From: Thioclava sp. SK-1
GTDB taxonomy: Bacteria; Pseudomonadota; Alphaproteobacteria; Rhodobacterales; Rhodobacteraceae
Length of the DNA stretch: 64,000 bases
Direction of reading: 5' to 3'
NCBI RefSeq assembly: GCF_001705665.1
Contig: NZ_MDHA01000042.1
Span: 85,223 to 149,222, forward strand
Shown here piece by piece: positions 43,019-51,624 of the stretch (position 1 is the stretch's first letter; each line of letters begins with the position of its first letter). The position numbers and the translations under genes are program-made. The notes under the pieces were generated by a model, which made no database searches, had not been told where the DNA came from, and saw only the letters and a program-made list of their open reading frames with translations.

Positions 43019-43731
43019 TGGCCAATTCCATCTATTCCACCTTATCGCGGCAATCTGGCCTGATGAAAGAAATGCAGGTCGTTGCGAATAATATCGCCAA
43101 CGTATCCACCACAGGATATCGCCGTGAAGGCGTTATCTTCGCCGAACATGTTGCGTCGTTAGAAGGCGATGCACCTTCTTTATCAATGGCATATGCCTTG
43201 GGCCGCAATGTGAATACCGCACAGGGGCCATTGTCCGGCACCGGTGGCACCTTTGATTTCGCGATCGAGGGTGAAGGTTTTTTCATGATCGAAACACCAG
43301 AGGGCAACCAACTGACGCGCGCCGGCAGTTTCACCCCTTCCCCGGAAGGGGAGTTGGTGACGATGGACGGATATCGTCTGCTTGATTCGGGTGGCGGGCC
43401 GATCACGGTTCCCCCCGATGCGCAGATTGCGGTCGGGCAGGACGGCAGCATGTCTGCGAATGGTGAACCGATCGCCCTTTTGGGCGTCTATGTCCCCACC
43501 GATCCCACGGGTTTGGTTCATGCGGGTGGCACCCGCTTTACCGTTGAGGGAGATCCACTCGCCGTTGAGAACCCAGTGATCCTTCAAGGATATATTGAGG
43601 AATCTAACGTAGACCCAATCATGGAAGTGGCCCGGATGATTGAGGTGCAGCGCGCCTATGAAATGGGTCAGACTTTTTTAGAACGGGAAGACGAACGCAT
43701 CCGCAAAGTCATCTCGACCGTAACGTCATAA
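43018..43731 (+). CDS. flgF: Flagellar basal-body rod protein FlgF
   Basis: A 237-residue proximal rod protein. The start ATG at 43018 follows AGGAGG. The N-terminal rod motif is NNIANVSTTGYRREGVIF, a conserved central DFAIEGEGFFMIETPEG and RAGSFTPSPEGELVTMDGY follow, and the C-terminus has EVARMIEVQRAYEMGQTFLE. It overlaps fliQ by one base. Confidence 0.95.
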   Translation: MANSIYSTLSRQSGLMKEMQVVANNIANVSTTGYRREGVIFAEHVASLEGDAPSLSMAYALGRNVNTAQGPLSGTGGTFDFAIEGEGFFMIETPEGNQLTRAGSFTPSPEGELVTMDGYRLLDSGGGPITVPPDAQIAVGQDGSMSANGEPIALLGVYVPTDPTGLVHAGGTRFTVEGDPLAVENPVILQGYIEESNVDPIMEVARMIEVQRAYEMGQTFLEREDERIRKVISTVTS

Positions 43732-43741
43732 GGAGAATCCT

Positions 43742-44527
43742 ATGCGTGCCCTACAGATTGCCGCTTCTGGCATGAGCGCCCAGCAAATGCGGGTTGAGGT
43801 GATTTCTAACAACCTCGCCAACATGTCGACAACTGGGTATAATGCCCGTCGTGCTGAATTCGCAGATCTACATTATCAGCAAAACACGCGTCCCGGCACG
43901 ATTACAGCCAATGATGGCACCGTTGTTCCGACGGGTGTGCAGTTGGGTCTGGGTGTTCGTCCCACCGCAATCACAATGGAATTGTCACAAGGCACGATTG
44001 CTTCAACAGGTGGCGATCTGGATGTCGCCATCGAAGGGCTGGGCTATTTCGAAGTTGAGATGCCGGGCGGCATTTCCGGGTATACGCGTGACGGCGGGTT
44101 GAAACGTTCGGCCGATGGCCAGATCGTGACCTCTGATGGATATCCGGTTGTCCCCAACATCACGATTCCCGACGATGCGCGCGCCATTGCAATCAATGGG
44201 TCGGGCGAGGTTTACGCCTATTTCAGTGACCAAGTCGATGCCCAGCAATTGGGTCAATTGACGCTGGCCAATTTTACCAACCCAAAGGGGCTTGAAGCGA
44301 TTGGGTCGAACCTGTTCTTGGAAACCGGCGCCTCTGGCCCGGCGAATGTGGGCACTCCGGGCGAAGACGGCCTAGGGACGGTGCGCCAGGGTTATCTGGA
44401 AGAAAGCTCGGTGGATCCGGTGCGTGAAATCACCGAATTGATTAAGGCGCAACGCGGTTATGAATTGAACTCCAAGGTTATTTCCGCCGCCGATCAGATG
44501 CTTGGCACGACGACACAGGTCCGGTGA
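43742..44527 (+). CDS. flgG: Flagellar distal rod protein FlgG
   Basis: A 261-residue distal rod protein, first residues MRALQIAASGMSAQQMRVEVISNNLANMSTTGYNARRAEF. The central LDVAIEGLGYFEVEMPGG and the C-terminal LEESSVDPVREITELIKAQRGYELNSKVISAADQM are typical. AAGGAG precedes the ATG. The stop overlaps the flgA start by one base. Confidence 0.95.
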   Translation: MRALQIAASGMSAQQMRVEVISNNLANMSTTGYNARRAEFADLHYQQNTRPGTITANDGTVVPTGVQLGLGVRPTAITMELSQGTIASTGGDLDVAIEGLGYFEVEMPGGISGYTRDGGLKRSADGQIVTSDGYPVVPNITIPDDARAIAINGSGEVYAYFSDQVDAQQLGQLTLANFTNPKGLEAIGSNLFLETGASGPANVGTPGEDGLGTVRQGYLEESSVDPVREITELIKAQRGYELNSKVISAADQMLGTTTQVR

Positions 44528-44952
44528 TGAAACATCTTTTCCTTGCGCTTGCCTTGATTGGCTGGGGTGGCGCCGCGATGGCAGATTACCTTGTGTCGAC
44601 GCGGACGCTGCGGGCCCGTTCAATTCTTGGCCCCGAAGATCTGGCCCTAAAGGCGGGCGAGGCCCCCGGCGTTTTACAAGATCCCGGCGAGGCGCTGGGG
44701 TTAGAGACGCGCGTGGCCATCTATGCCGGGCGTCCCATTCGTCCGGAACATTTGCGCGAACCTGCCGTGGTGGAACGCAATCAAATTTTGCCGTTGGCGT
44801 TTCAAAACGGTGTGTTGACGATCGTCACTGAAGGGCGCGCGATGGAACGCGCCTCCATCGGAGAGACAATTCGGATCATGAATGTCAGCTCTAAGAACAC
44901 AGTCTTCGCGACGATTTCGCGCGATGGCACCGCCTATGTTTTGAAGGAGTGA
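44527..44952 (+). CDS. flgA: P-ring assembly chaperone FlgA
   Basis: A 141-residue periplasmic chaperone for P-ring assembly. The ATG at 44527 overlaps the flgG stop (GTGATGA). A Sec signal peptide (MKHLFLALALIGWGGAAMA) is followed by a short SAF-like domain with LVSTRTLRARSILGPEDLAL, AGRPIRPEHLREPAVV and the C-terminal VLTIVTEGRAMERASIGETIRIMN, VFATI. It is the short form of the family. flgI (the P-ring gene itself) is not in the window. Confidence 0.9.
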   Translation: MKHLFLALALIGWGGAAMADYLVSTRTLRARSILGPEDLALKAGEAPGVLQDPGEALGLETRVAIYAGRPIRPEHLREPAVVERNQILPLAFQNGVLTIVTEGRAMERASIGETIRIMNVSSKNTVFATISRDGTAYVLKE

Positions 44953-44959
44953 GCACGCT

Positions 44960-45685
44960 ATGCGAGCTGTAACCTTATTGCTAATGAGTGTCGCTTTGTT
45001 GGGCTGCAACCGGTTGGAGCAGGTCGGACGCGCCCCCGATTTCACGCCGGTCGAAGAGGGTAATGAATATTACGCTATGAACCGGACGCCGATGCCGGTG
45101 TCACTGGAACAGCCCAGCCCGACACGGACCGCATCTCTCTGGTCGGGCACGCCGAAATCCCTATTGGGGGATCGTCGAGCGGCGCAGCCAGGGGATATCA
45201 TGACCGTGGTCATTGAAATCGACGATAGTGCCAGCTTCTCAAATTCGTCAGACCGGTCGCGCAGCGGGTCCGAATCAATGGGCATCCCATCGCTGATGGG
45301 GATACCGCAGCGCCTGAACGAAGCTTTGCCCGATGGCGCATCGATGGACAGTGCCGTGGCGACAAATTCCAGTAGTTCTTATGCTGGCGATGGGTCTGTT
45401 TCGCGCAATGAACAGCTGACGCTGCGGGTTGCGGCCACCGTGATTGACGCATTGCCCAATGGCGTTTTGCGTATCCAAGGCAGCCAAGAAGTTCGGGTGA
45501 ATTTCGAGGTGCGTGAGCTGGTAGTGGCCGGGTTTGTGCGCCCTGAAGACATCAGCCGTCAGAACGAAATCACCTATGACAAGATCGCAGGCGCGCGGAT
45601 TTCTTATGGCGGGCGCGGCCAAATCACTGACGTTCAGCAACCGCGCCTTGGGCAGCAGGTTGCCGATATTATTCTTCCGTTCTGA
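44960..45685 (+). CDS. flgH: Flagellar L-ring lipoprotein FlgH
   Basis: A 241-residue outer membrane lipoprotein that forms the L ring. The lipobox is VALLGC with Cys at about residue 15. Family motifs are LLGDRRAAQPGDIMTVVIEIDDSASFSN, then SSSSYAGDGSVSRNEQLTLRVAATVIDALPNGVLRIQGSQEVRVNFE and SYGGRGQITDVQQPRLGQQ. It lies eight bases after flgA. Length is as expected. Confidence 0.95.
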   Translation: MRAVTLLLMSVALLGCNRLEQVGRAPDFTPVEEGNEYYAMNRTPMPVSLEQPSPTRTASLWSGTPKSLLGDRRAAQPGDIMTVVIEIDDSASFSNSSDRSRSGSESMGIPSLMGIPQRLNEALPDGASMDSAVATNSSSSYAGDGSVSRNEQLTLRVAATVIDALPNGVLRIQGSQEVRVNFEVRELVVAGFVRPEDISRQNEITYDKIAGARISYGGRGQITDVQQPRLGQQVADIILPF

Positions 45686-45694
45686 GGCTGATTT

Positions 45695-46201
45695 ATGGGC
45701 AAGATCCTTCCTATTCTTTTAATCGTTATCGGCCTTGCTGCAGGTGGAGCTGCCGGATTTTTCCTGCGCCCACCCCCGCCTGAACCCGAAGAGGTCGCCG
45801 CTGGGGAGGACGCCGAAGGGGATTATCCTGCCGAAGATGACGCTGAGATGGCCGAGGAGGACAGCGAAAGCGCAACCCATGAATATGTCAAACTGAACAA
45901 CCAATTCGTGGTGCCGCTGGTTGATGAGGCCCGTGTGACTGCCATGGTTGTCATGTCACTTAGCCTTGAGGTCGAAGTGGGCGGGACCGAATCCGTCTAT
46001 GCGGTGGAACCAAAGCTACGCGACAGCTTCCTGCAGGTTCTGTTCGATCATGCCAATACCGGGGGGTTCCGCGGGGTGTTCACCTCAACATCTAATATGG
46101 ATGTGCTGCGCCGTGCGCTGAAAGAGGCAGCACGAAAGGTGCTGGGACGGACGGTGAATGATGTTCTGATCTCGGATATTGTGCGTCAGGATATACAGTA
46201 A
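45695..46201 (+). CDS. fliL: Flagellar basal body-associated protein FliL-like
   Basis: A 168-residue protein with one N-terminal membrane helix (ILPILLIVIGLAAGGAAGFFL), a Pro/Glu/Asp-rich acidic linker and a periplasmic domain with EYVKLNNQFVVPLVDEARVTAMVVMSLSLEVEVG and LRDSFLQVLFDHANTGGF. This is the FliL layout. FliL stabilises stators around the motor. It is the last gene of the flagellar operon here and starts nine bases after flgH. Confidence 0.85.
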   Translation: MGKILPILLIVIGLAAGGAAGFFLRPPPPEPEEVAAGEDAEGDYPAEDDAEMAEEDSESATHEYVKLNNQFVVPLVDEARVTAMVVMSLSLEVEVGGTESVYAVEPKLRDSFLQVLFDHANTGGFRGVFTSTSNMDVLRRALKEAARKVLGRTVNDVLISDIVRQDIQ

Positions 46202-46309
46202 CCCCATGATTGGCGGCGATCTTGGGTCCGGTTCACGACCAGCTTGATTGCCGCCATTGGCATTTCATCACTTGCACGCTTATATGTTTCCACAGTGAAG
46301 GGGGCAGGT

Positions 46310-46924
46310 GTGACTGTTTATCTATATCAAGAAGATCTGCCTGAGGGATTGGATTTCGGCACCAGCGTGGCTGTTGACACCGAAACGATGGGGTTGGATC
46401 CACGCCGCGATCGGTTGTGCCTTGTGCAACTGAGTGCCGGTGACGGCAATGCGCATCTGGTGCAGATCGCGCGCGGCCAAACACAGGCGCCGCGGCTATG
46501 CCAGCTGTTGAACGATCCTAAAGTTGAAAAACTATTCCATTTCGCGCGCTTCGATGTAGCTGCGTTGTATAACGCATTTGGCGTCGACACCCGGCCGATC
46601 TTTTGCACCAAGATTGCGTCAAAGCTGGTACGAACCTCAACGGAACGTCACGGACTGAAATATCTTTTGTCGGAACTTGTCGGCGTAGATATTTCGAAAC
46701 AGCAGCAAAGTTCCGACTGGGGCAGCGCAGAGCTTAGCAAAGCGCAAATGGAGTATGCGGCATCCGATGTTCTGTATCTGCACCGTTTGAAAGCGGCGCT
46801 GATTGTGCGCTTGCAGCGGGAGGATCGCCTTGTGCTGGCCCAGTCGTGTTTTGACTTTTTACCGGCCCGCGCGAAGCTTGATCTGTTGGGTTGGGGCGAA
46901 CCAACTGACATTTTCCATCACTGA
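46310..46924 (+). CDS. rnd: Ribonuclease D (short form)
   Basis: A 204-residue 3'-5' exonuclease of the DEDD family without HRDC domains, as usual in alphaproteobacteria. The motifs are VAVDTETMGL (DxE), LFHFARFDVAAL (the FD region) and YAASDVLYLHRL (YxxxD). The GTG at 46310, preceded by AAGGGGG, gives the family N-terminus MTVYLYQEDLP; an upstream ATG at 46244 would add residues not seen in relatives. It matures tRNA and other small RNAs. It is followed 12 bases later by lptC. Confidence 0.9.
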   Translation: MTVYLYQEDLPEGLDFGTSVAVDTETMGLDPRRDRLCLVQLSAGDGNAHLVQIARGQTQAPRLCQLLNDPKVEKLFHFARFDVAALYNAFGVDTRPIFCTKIASKLVRTSTERHGLKYLLSELVGVDISKQQQSSDWGSAELSKAQMEYAASDVLYLHRLKAALIVRLQREDRLVLAQSCFDFLPARAKLDLLGWGEPTDIFHH

Positions 46925-46936
46925 CAGGTTGGCGGC

Positions 46937-47545
46937 GTGGCATCTTTAGACAATCGGTATTCAATCTTTATACGATGGGCCAAATTACTGCTGCCCCTGT
47001 TCGCGCTTGTGCTTTTGTCGACCGTCTTCTTGTTCGGCCGTAAAGCGGACCCACAGGCCGCAATCCCCTATTCCGATGTGGATTTGGAAGCCCTGGCCAG
47101 CGAGCCGCGCATCAGCCAGCCCGAATATTCCGGCGTCACCCAAAGTGGTGATGCGCTTAGCGCCAAGGCCGTTGCGGCCACCCCAAATGTGGATGGCGAT
47201 GGCGGCACAAGGATCGAAAAGCTGGTCGCCCAACTGGTGGGGTTGGATGGCACGACCACAAATATCTCGGCCAGTACCGGACGGTTTTCTCCGGCGGAGA
47301 ATCGAATCGAGTTGAACGAAAAGGTCGCTATTCAAACCTCGGATGGATACCGGATGTTATCGGATTTCGTTGAAATGACGACCGATAGTGGGCAGGTTGT
47401 GTCGCCTGGCCCAGTGCGCGGCACGGGACCGATGGGCACAATTGATGCTGGCGCGATGGAGATCCACAGGCTGGGGCGCGGCAGCGCGCAGAACATCCTG
47501 TTCACTCAGGGCGTTAAGCTGATATATGAACCGGGAAGCGAATGA
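46937..47545 (+). CDS. lptC: LPS export periplasmic protein LptC
   Basis: A 202-residue bitopic protein starting with GTG. An N-terminal membrane helix (LLLPLFALVLLSTVFLF) is followed by a beta-jellyroll domain of the LptC type: ISQPEYSGVTQSGDALSAKAVAATP, then NISASTGRFSPAENRIELNEKVAIQTSDGYRMLSD. It passes LPS from the LptBFG transporter to LptA. lptA follows directly. Confidence 0.9.
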   Translation: MASLDNRYSIFIRWAKLLLPLFALVLLSTVFLFGRKADPQAAIPYSDVDLEALASEPRISQPEYSGVTQSGDALSAKAVAATPNVDGDGGTRIEKLVAQLVGLDGTTTNISASTGRFSPAENRIELNEKVAIQTSDGYRMLSDFVEMTTDSGQVVSPGPVRGTGPMGTIDAGAMEIHRLGRGSAQNILFTQGVKLIYEPGSE

Positions 47546-48040
47546 ATGATGGTTGCCATGTTGCGTATTCTGACACTTGCATTGACCTTGGCATTGCCGA
47601 TTCCGGCACTGGCCCAAACCGTTGCATTTGGCGGTATCAAGGGTGACAGCTCTGCCCCGGTAGAGATCACCGCCGATCAGCTTGAGGTCAACCAAGACAC
47701 TGGACAGGCTACGTTTACGGGCGATGTTTTGGTGATCCAGGGCGACATGCGGTTGAATGCTTCGGTGTTGAAGGTCGATTATGGTTCTGGCGATGCGTCA
47801 CAGGTGCAGACGATTACGGCCAGCGGCAGCGTGGTACTCGTCTCTCCGAGCGAGGCAGCAGAATCGGACGCAGCCGTCTATGACGTGCCCAATGGCAATC
47901 TAGTGATGACGGGAAATGTGTTGCTGACGCAGGGGCAAAATGTGATGTCCGGTCAAAAGCTTACTGTTGATATGGATACCGGAAAAGGTCAGATGGATGG
48001 CCGCGTTCGGACCATTTTACAACCCGGTGGCAGCAAATGA
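47546..48040 (+). CDS. lptA: LPS transport periplasmic protein LptA
   Basis: A 164-residue periplasmic bridge protein. A Sec signal peptide (LRILTLALTLALPIPALAQ) precedes the OstA-type domain: SSAPVEITADQLEVNQDTGQATFTGDVLVIQGDMRLNA, then ASGSVVLVSPSEAAESDAAVYDVPNGNLVMTGNVLLTQGQNVMSGQKLTVDM. The ATG pair at 47546/47549 directly follows the lptC stop. It overlaps lptB (ATGA). Confidence 0.93.
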   Translation: MMVAMLRILTLALTLALPIPALAQTVAFGGIKGDSSAPVEITADQLEVNQDTGQATFTGDVLVIQGDMRLNASVLKVDYGSGDASQVQTITASGSVVLVSPSEAAESDAAVYDVPNGNLVMTGNVLLTQGQNVMSGQKLTVDMDTGKGQMDGRVRTILQPGGSK

Positions 48041-48804
48041 CGGATATCACGTCAGACGGATTAAGCGTCACGTCCGGGGACGGTGGATTGCTGATCCGCG
48101 GCCTGCGCAAAAGCTATAAGAAACGTCCGATCCTGCGCGATATGTCGATGGAGCTCTCCCGCGGGGAGGTTGTTGCGCTTTTAGGGCCCAACGGGTCGGG
48201 AAAAACTACCTGTTTTTACAATATTGCGGGTTTGATTACGCCCGATGCCGGGCAGGTTATGCTGGATGGTCGGGATGTGACGGGTCTGCCGATGTATCGC
48301 CGTGCTAAGCTTGGTATCGGCTATCTGCCGCAAGAGGCGTCGATTTTTCGTGGCCTGACAGTGGAACAAAACATCATGGCTGTTTTGGAAATTGCACTGG
48401 ATGATCCGCATACGCGCCGTGAACGGCTTGAAGAATTGCTGGGTGATTTTTCGATCGAACACCTGCGCGGGGCGCCAGCGCTGGCGCTGTCGGGTGGGGA
48501 ACGCCGACGGTGCGAGATCGCGCGCTGTTTAGCCGCGGATCCAAAATACCTGCTGTTGGACGAACCTTTTGCTGGTGTGGATCCGATTGCCGTCGGCGAA
48601 ATTCGCGGCCTTGTTGCGCAGTTAAAACAGCGTGGCATTGGCGTTTTGATCACGGACCACAATGTCCGTGAGACATTGGAAATCGTCGACCGAGCCTATA
48701 TTTTGCACGATGGAAAAGTACTGATGTCGGGCAGCGCCGACGAGGTTGTGCGCGATGAAAATGTGCGCCGTGTTTACCTGGGCCAGAATTTCAAAATCCA
48801 GTAA
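48037..48804 (+). CDS. lptB: LPS export ATPase LptB
   Basis: A 255-residue ABC ATPase. Walker A is LLGPNGSGKTTCFYNIAG, the signature LSGGERRRCEIARCLA, Walker B YLLLDEPFAGVDPIA, and the H-loop ITDHNVRET, as in LptB. The C-terminus VRRVYLGQNFKIQ is typical. It drives LPS extraction with LptF/LptG, which are elsewhere. In many alphaproteobacteria rpoN follows lptB; here the next gene is hpf after 276 bases. Confidence 0.95.
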   Translation: MTDITSDGLSVTSGDGGLLIRGLRKSYKKRPILRDMSMELSRGEVVALLGPNGSGKTTCFYNIAGLITPDAGQVMLDGRDVTGLPMYRRAKLGIGYLPQEASIFRGLTVEQNIMAVLEIALDDPHTRRERLEELLGDFSIEHLRGAPALALSGGERRRCEIARCLAADPKYLLLDEPFAGVDPIAVGEIRGLVAQLKQRGIGVLITDHNVRETLEIVDRAYILHDGKVLMSGSADEVVRDENVRRVYLGQNFKIQ

Positions 48805-49080
48805 CAGATTGATTCAATAGTGTTCACCAGGCCGCGAGCCTGCTGCACTGCGGCGGATTGAATCGTTGACAGTCGCCGAAATCCGTTCCCAAATGATTAT
48901 AACATGCGTGATCAAAACACCCTTTCCCGACTCCGACGCACAGCCCGTAACAGGGCAGTGAGAACCGTTGTGACAGTGGAACTTCGATCACTGCAAATGG
49001 TTGTCTCATAAAGAATTTAACTGACTCGTAACCCGAGAAAGAGCACCGTCTACGAGTCTATAAAAGAAGAGGAGAAGCCC
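48805..49080. promoter_or_regulatory. Intergenic region between lptB and hpf
   Basis: This 276-base spacer holds no recognisable gene and no trace of rpoN. It ends with AAGAGGAGAAG, the hpf ribosome binding site (49065-49075). Its right part is AT-rich and probably contains the hpf promoter, since hibernation factors are usually induced in stationary phase independently of LPS transport genes. Confidence 0.4.
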
Positions 49081-49662
49081 ATGCGTTATCAGATCAGTGG
49101 AAAGCAACTGGATGTTGGCGAAGCCCTGCAAACCCATGTCAAAACCGAGCTGAGCAGCACGGTGGAGAAATATATGCAGCGCCCGACAGATGCGACCGTT
49201 GTGTTTTCCAAAAGTGCGCATGAGTATTTTTGTGAATCGACGGTCCATCTTTCGACAGGTCTGACAGCCGCTGCGACCGGCCACGCGACCGAGATTTACG
49301 CAGCATTTGATGCCTGCCAAGAAAAAATGGACAAGCAGCTGCGCCGCCATAAACGCCGGCTGAAAGACCACCATAGCGGTCGCAGCAGCACCCCCATTGA
49401 ATTTGAAGCCGCAGGGCTTTATGTGCTCGCCTCAGAAGAGGAAGACGAATCGACCGGAGCAGAGGGTGGTGACGCCCCAGCGATCGTGGCAGAGATGGAA
49501 ACGCAGGTTCCAACGCTGTCGGTTGGTGAAGCCGTGATGCAGATGGAAATCTCGCATAAAAAGCTTCTTGTCTTCCGCAATGAGAAACATGGCGGGGTGA
49601 ATGTGGTGTATCACCGTGACGATGGCAACGTCGGCTGGATCGACCCGCGCAACAGTAAATAA
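49081..49662 (+). CDS. hpf: Ribosome hibernation promoting factor (long form)
   Basis: A 193-residue long-type HPF. The N-terminal ribosome-binding domain (about 1-105) has MRYQISGKQLDVGEALQTHVKTELS, then YAAFDACQEKMDKQLRRHKRRLKDHH. An acidic linker (EEEDESTGAEGGD) leads to the C-terminal dimerisation domain (about 135-193: PTLSVGEAVMQMEISHKKLLVFRNEKHGGVNVVYHRDDGNVGWIDPR). It forms inactive 100S ribosome dimers. ptsN follows after 38 bases, as in other alphaproteobacteria. Confidence 0.95.
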   Translation: MRYQISGKQLDVGEALQTHVKTELSSTVEKYMQRPTDATVVFSKSAHEYFCESTVHLSTGLTAAATGHATEIYAAFDACQEKMDKQLRRHKRRLKDHHSGRSSTPIEFEAAGLYVLASEEEDESTGAEGGDAPAIVAEMETQVPTLSVGEAVMQMEISHKKLLVFRNEKHGGVNVVYHRDDGNVGWIDPRNSK

Positions 49663-49700
49663 GCGTTTGTCCTACGGGAGCAGGCGCGGAAAAAGGACAG

Positions 49701-50162
49701 ATGGATTTATCCAACTTGCTTAGGCCGGATGCGGTCAAAACGCTGGCTAAGGTAACAAGCAAGAAGCGCCTGTTTCAGGACCTCGCGGATGTCGCCGCGC
49801 AGGCCTATGGGCTTGATGCGCCAACAACTGTTGATGCGTTGCAGGAACGTGAAAGCCTTGGCCCGACTGGTGTGGGCCATGGCGTTGCGCTGCCACATGC
49901 GCGGTTACATGGGTTGGACCGTGTGATCGGGCTGTTCTTACGGCTGGAAAAACCGCTGGATTTCGATTCTGTGGATCGTCAGCCAGTGGATCTGGTCTTT
50001 GCGCTTCTGGCGCCGAAATCATCAGGTGTCGAACATCTGAAGGCACTGGCGCTGGTGTCGCGCACGATGCGTGATGCGGAAACCTGCAAAAAACTGCGGG
50101 CAAACACAGACCCTTTGGCCCTGCATGGGGTTTTGACCGCAGGTCAGGGGCTTGCCGCGTAA
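49701..50162 (+). CDS. ptsN: PTS IIA-like nitrogen regulatory protein PtsN
   Basis: A 153-residue EIIA-Ntr protein. The phosphorylated histidine is His66 in GVGHGVALPHARLHGL, and PVDLVFALLAPKSSGVEHLKALALVSRTMRD follows. It receives phosphate from the EI-Ntr/NPr chain and signals nitrogen and potassium status. Its stop is followed by a strong terminator shared with the convergent sulfotransferase gene. Confidence 0.95.
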   Translation: MDLSNLLRPDAVKTLAKVTSKKRLFQDLADVAAQAYGLDAPTTVDALQERESLGPTGVGHGVALPHARLHGLDRVIGLFLRLEKPLDFDSVDRQPVDLVFALLAPKSSGVEHLKALALVSRTMRDAETCKKLRANTDPLALHGVLTAGQGLAA

Positions 50163-50194
50163 GGCGTAACCCACCGTCGTGCATATGGTTTTAC

Positions 50195-50217
50195 AAGCCG
50201 GGCTTCTGCCCGGTTTT
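50195..50217. terminator. Terminator between ptsN and sulfotransferase gene
   Basis: CCGGGC-TTCT-GCCCGG forms a six-pair GC stem (50198-50213), extended by AAG on the left and TTT on the right to nine pairs, with a T-run on the plus strand and AA on the left. It lies 33 bases after ptsN and just before the end of the convergent gene, and may work in both directions. Confidence 0.85.
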
Positions 50218-50223
50218 GGCGTT

Positions 50224-51621
50224 TCATGCGCGCCACTGCGAGAAACCGAATTGCATATAATCGCGCTGATAGGCATCGCGTGCAGCCTCTTCCAGCTGCG
50301 GCGACCAAATGTCGTGCAGGGGGATCGGCCCGCTGTCCGCCGTGACATCACTAAACATTGGGGCAGTTACCCCGGCGCAAGACGCGATATAGCCCAGATC
50401 ATCTGACAGACGCTCCTCTCGGATCAGCATATCCGGTGCGGCGATTTGCGAAAATGCATGCAGCATCGTGGATTGGCTAGCCCAAAGGTGATTTACCGGC
50501 AGGCTGGTCTGAGCGTTCAGATTGGCTTTCAGCCATAAGATGAATGCGTGCAACGCATCGGCGTAATCCGCCGGGCTGCAATGTGCCAGCTCGGGCAAGG
50601 TCAGCTTATAGCCGTTGCGTAAAATCCGCCGTGTCTCGTCAAATTGCGGCCAGTCCAGCAGTGCGATAAAGGCCAGATGTGCGCGCATCAGTGGATGACG
50701 AATGACGGTAAAACTGCGATGGCCTTTGTGCTGTCGCTTCCACTGCCGCAAGGTCTTTTGCGAATAATTCTCAGTCAGCTCTCCGATCTGCTCCAACCAG
50801 GTGCGGATCGGCTGATCCAAGGCGGGGCGCAGCGGCATATATAGCAGCCCCGCCCCCCCTTGCGAGGCACCAATGAAGCCGGGGACATTCGGCCCCCGGC
50901 GGGGTTCAAAATTCGGCGTGCGTGACAGGTTAAACCGATCCATACGGGCCAACGATGCTTCCATCTGCGCGAAATTCGTCACCTTCGCGCTTAGCGGTTC
51001 AGGGTTTTGTACCACAAGGCTGCTGGGCAAGGCATCAGGCCCGTCTTCGACCCCCAGCCATTTGGCCAACCCGTTCAACACGTCAATATTCTGCGCGTCT
51101 TCATAATCGATATAGAAGGCTGTCTGGGCCGACACCTGCAGCGCATTCATCAGCATGATCTGGAAATCTTGCAGCTCTGTCAGGTGATCTTCAAATTCAG
51201 AGGCCTGAAATTCTGCCTGCGCAATACGCCGGCTGCTGGCATCGCCTAACTTCCATTGATTGGTGGAGCGGGCGATTTTCAGGCTGACATAGCTTTCAAT
51301 TGGATTACGCGTCAAAATGATCTTGGCGCATTTGGGGTCCTTTAACATCAAAGCTAAGACGCGCGGATCATGTTCGTGAAAATATCGGCAGCCGTTCAGA
51401 CCGGGCGCTTTGCGGATTGCTTTCCATAGCGTGGTCGGATCGGCATCGCGTTCGGACAATGTGATCCCCAAAAGCTCTGTCCGGTTGGGATAGCCGATCA
51501 GCGCGGGGTTGAATGCTTCGCCGTGACAGGTCACGCCGGGCAGCGCATTAATTGCCGCTTCCAGCAAATTTGATCCGGTGCGCATCTCTGCGAAAATCAC
51601 AAAGCTTTCAAAATGAGGCAT
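50224..51621 (-). CDS. Stf0-type sulfotransferase
   Basis: A 465-residue cytoplasmic sulfotransferase that moves sulfate from PAPS to a hydroxyl, most likely of a surface glycan. The 5'-phosphosulfate loop is near the start (FVIFAEMRTGSNLLEAAINAL), and the 3'-phosphate site is KIILTRNPIESYVSLKIAR. The second half (about 255-465) is a less conserved domain ending with YMQFGFSQWRA. It lies three bases after the GT14-like gene and belongs to the glycosyltransferase group 50-56 kb. cysQ at 58728 would remove the PAP by-product. The acceptor is unknown. Confidence 0.85.
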   Translation of the reverse strand: MPHFESFVIFAEMRTGSNLLEAAINALPGVTCHGEAFNPALIGYPNRTELLGITLSERDADPTTLWKAIRKAPGLNGCRYFHEHDPRVLALMLKDPKCAKIILTRNPIESYVSLKIARSTNQWKLGDASSRRIAQAEFQASEFEDHLTELQDFQIMLMNALQVSAQTAFYIDYEDAQNIDVLNGLAKWLGVEDGPDALPSSLVVQNPEPLSAKVTNFAQMEASLARMDRFNLSRTPNFEPRRGPNVPGFIGASQGGAGLLYMPLRPALDQPIRTWLEQIGELTENYSQKTLRQWKRQHKGHRSFTVIRHPLMRAHLAFIALLDWPQFDETRRILRNGYKLTLPELAHCSPADYADALHAFILWLKANLNAQTSLPVNHLWASQSTMLHAFSQIAAPDMLIREERLSDDLGYIASCAGVTAPMFSDVTADSGPIPLHDIWSPQLEEAARDAYQRDYMQFGFSQWRA

Positions 51622-51624
51622 TGA

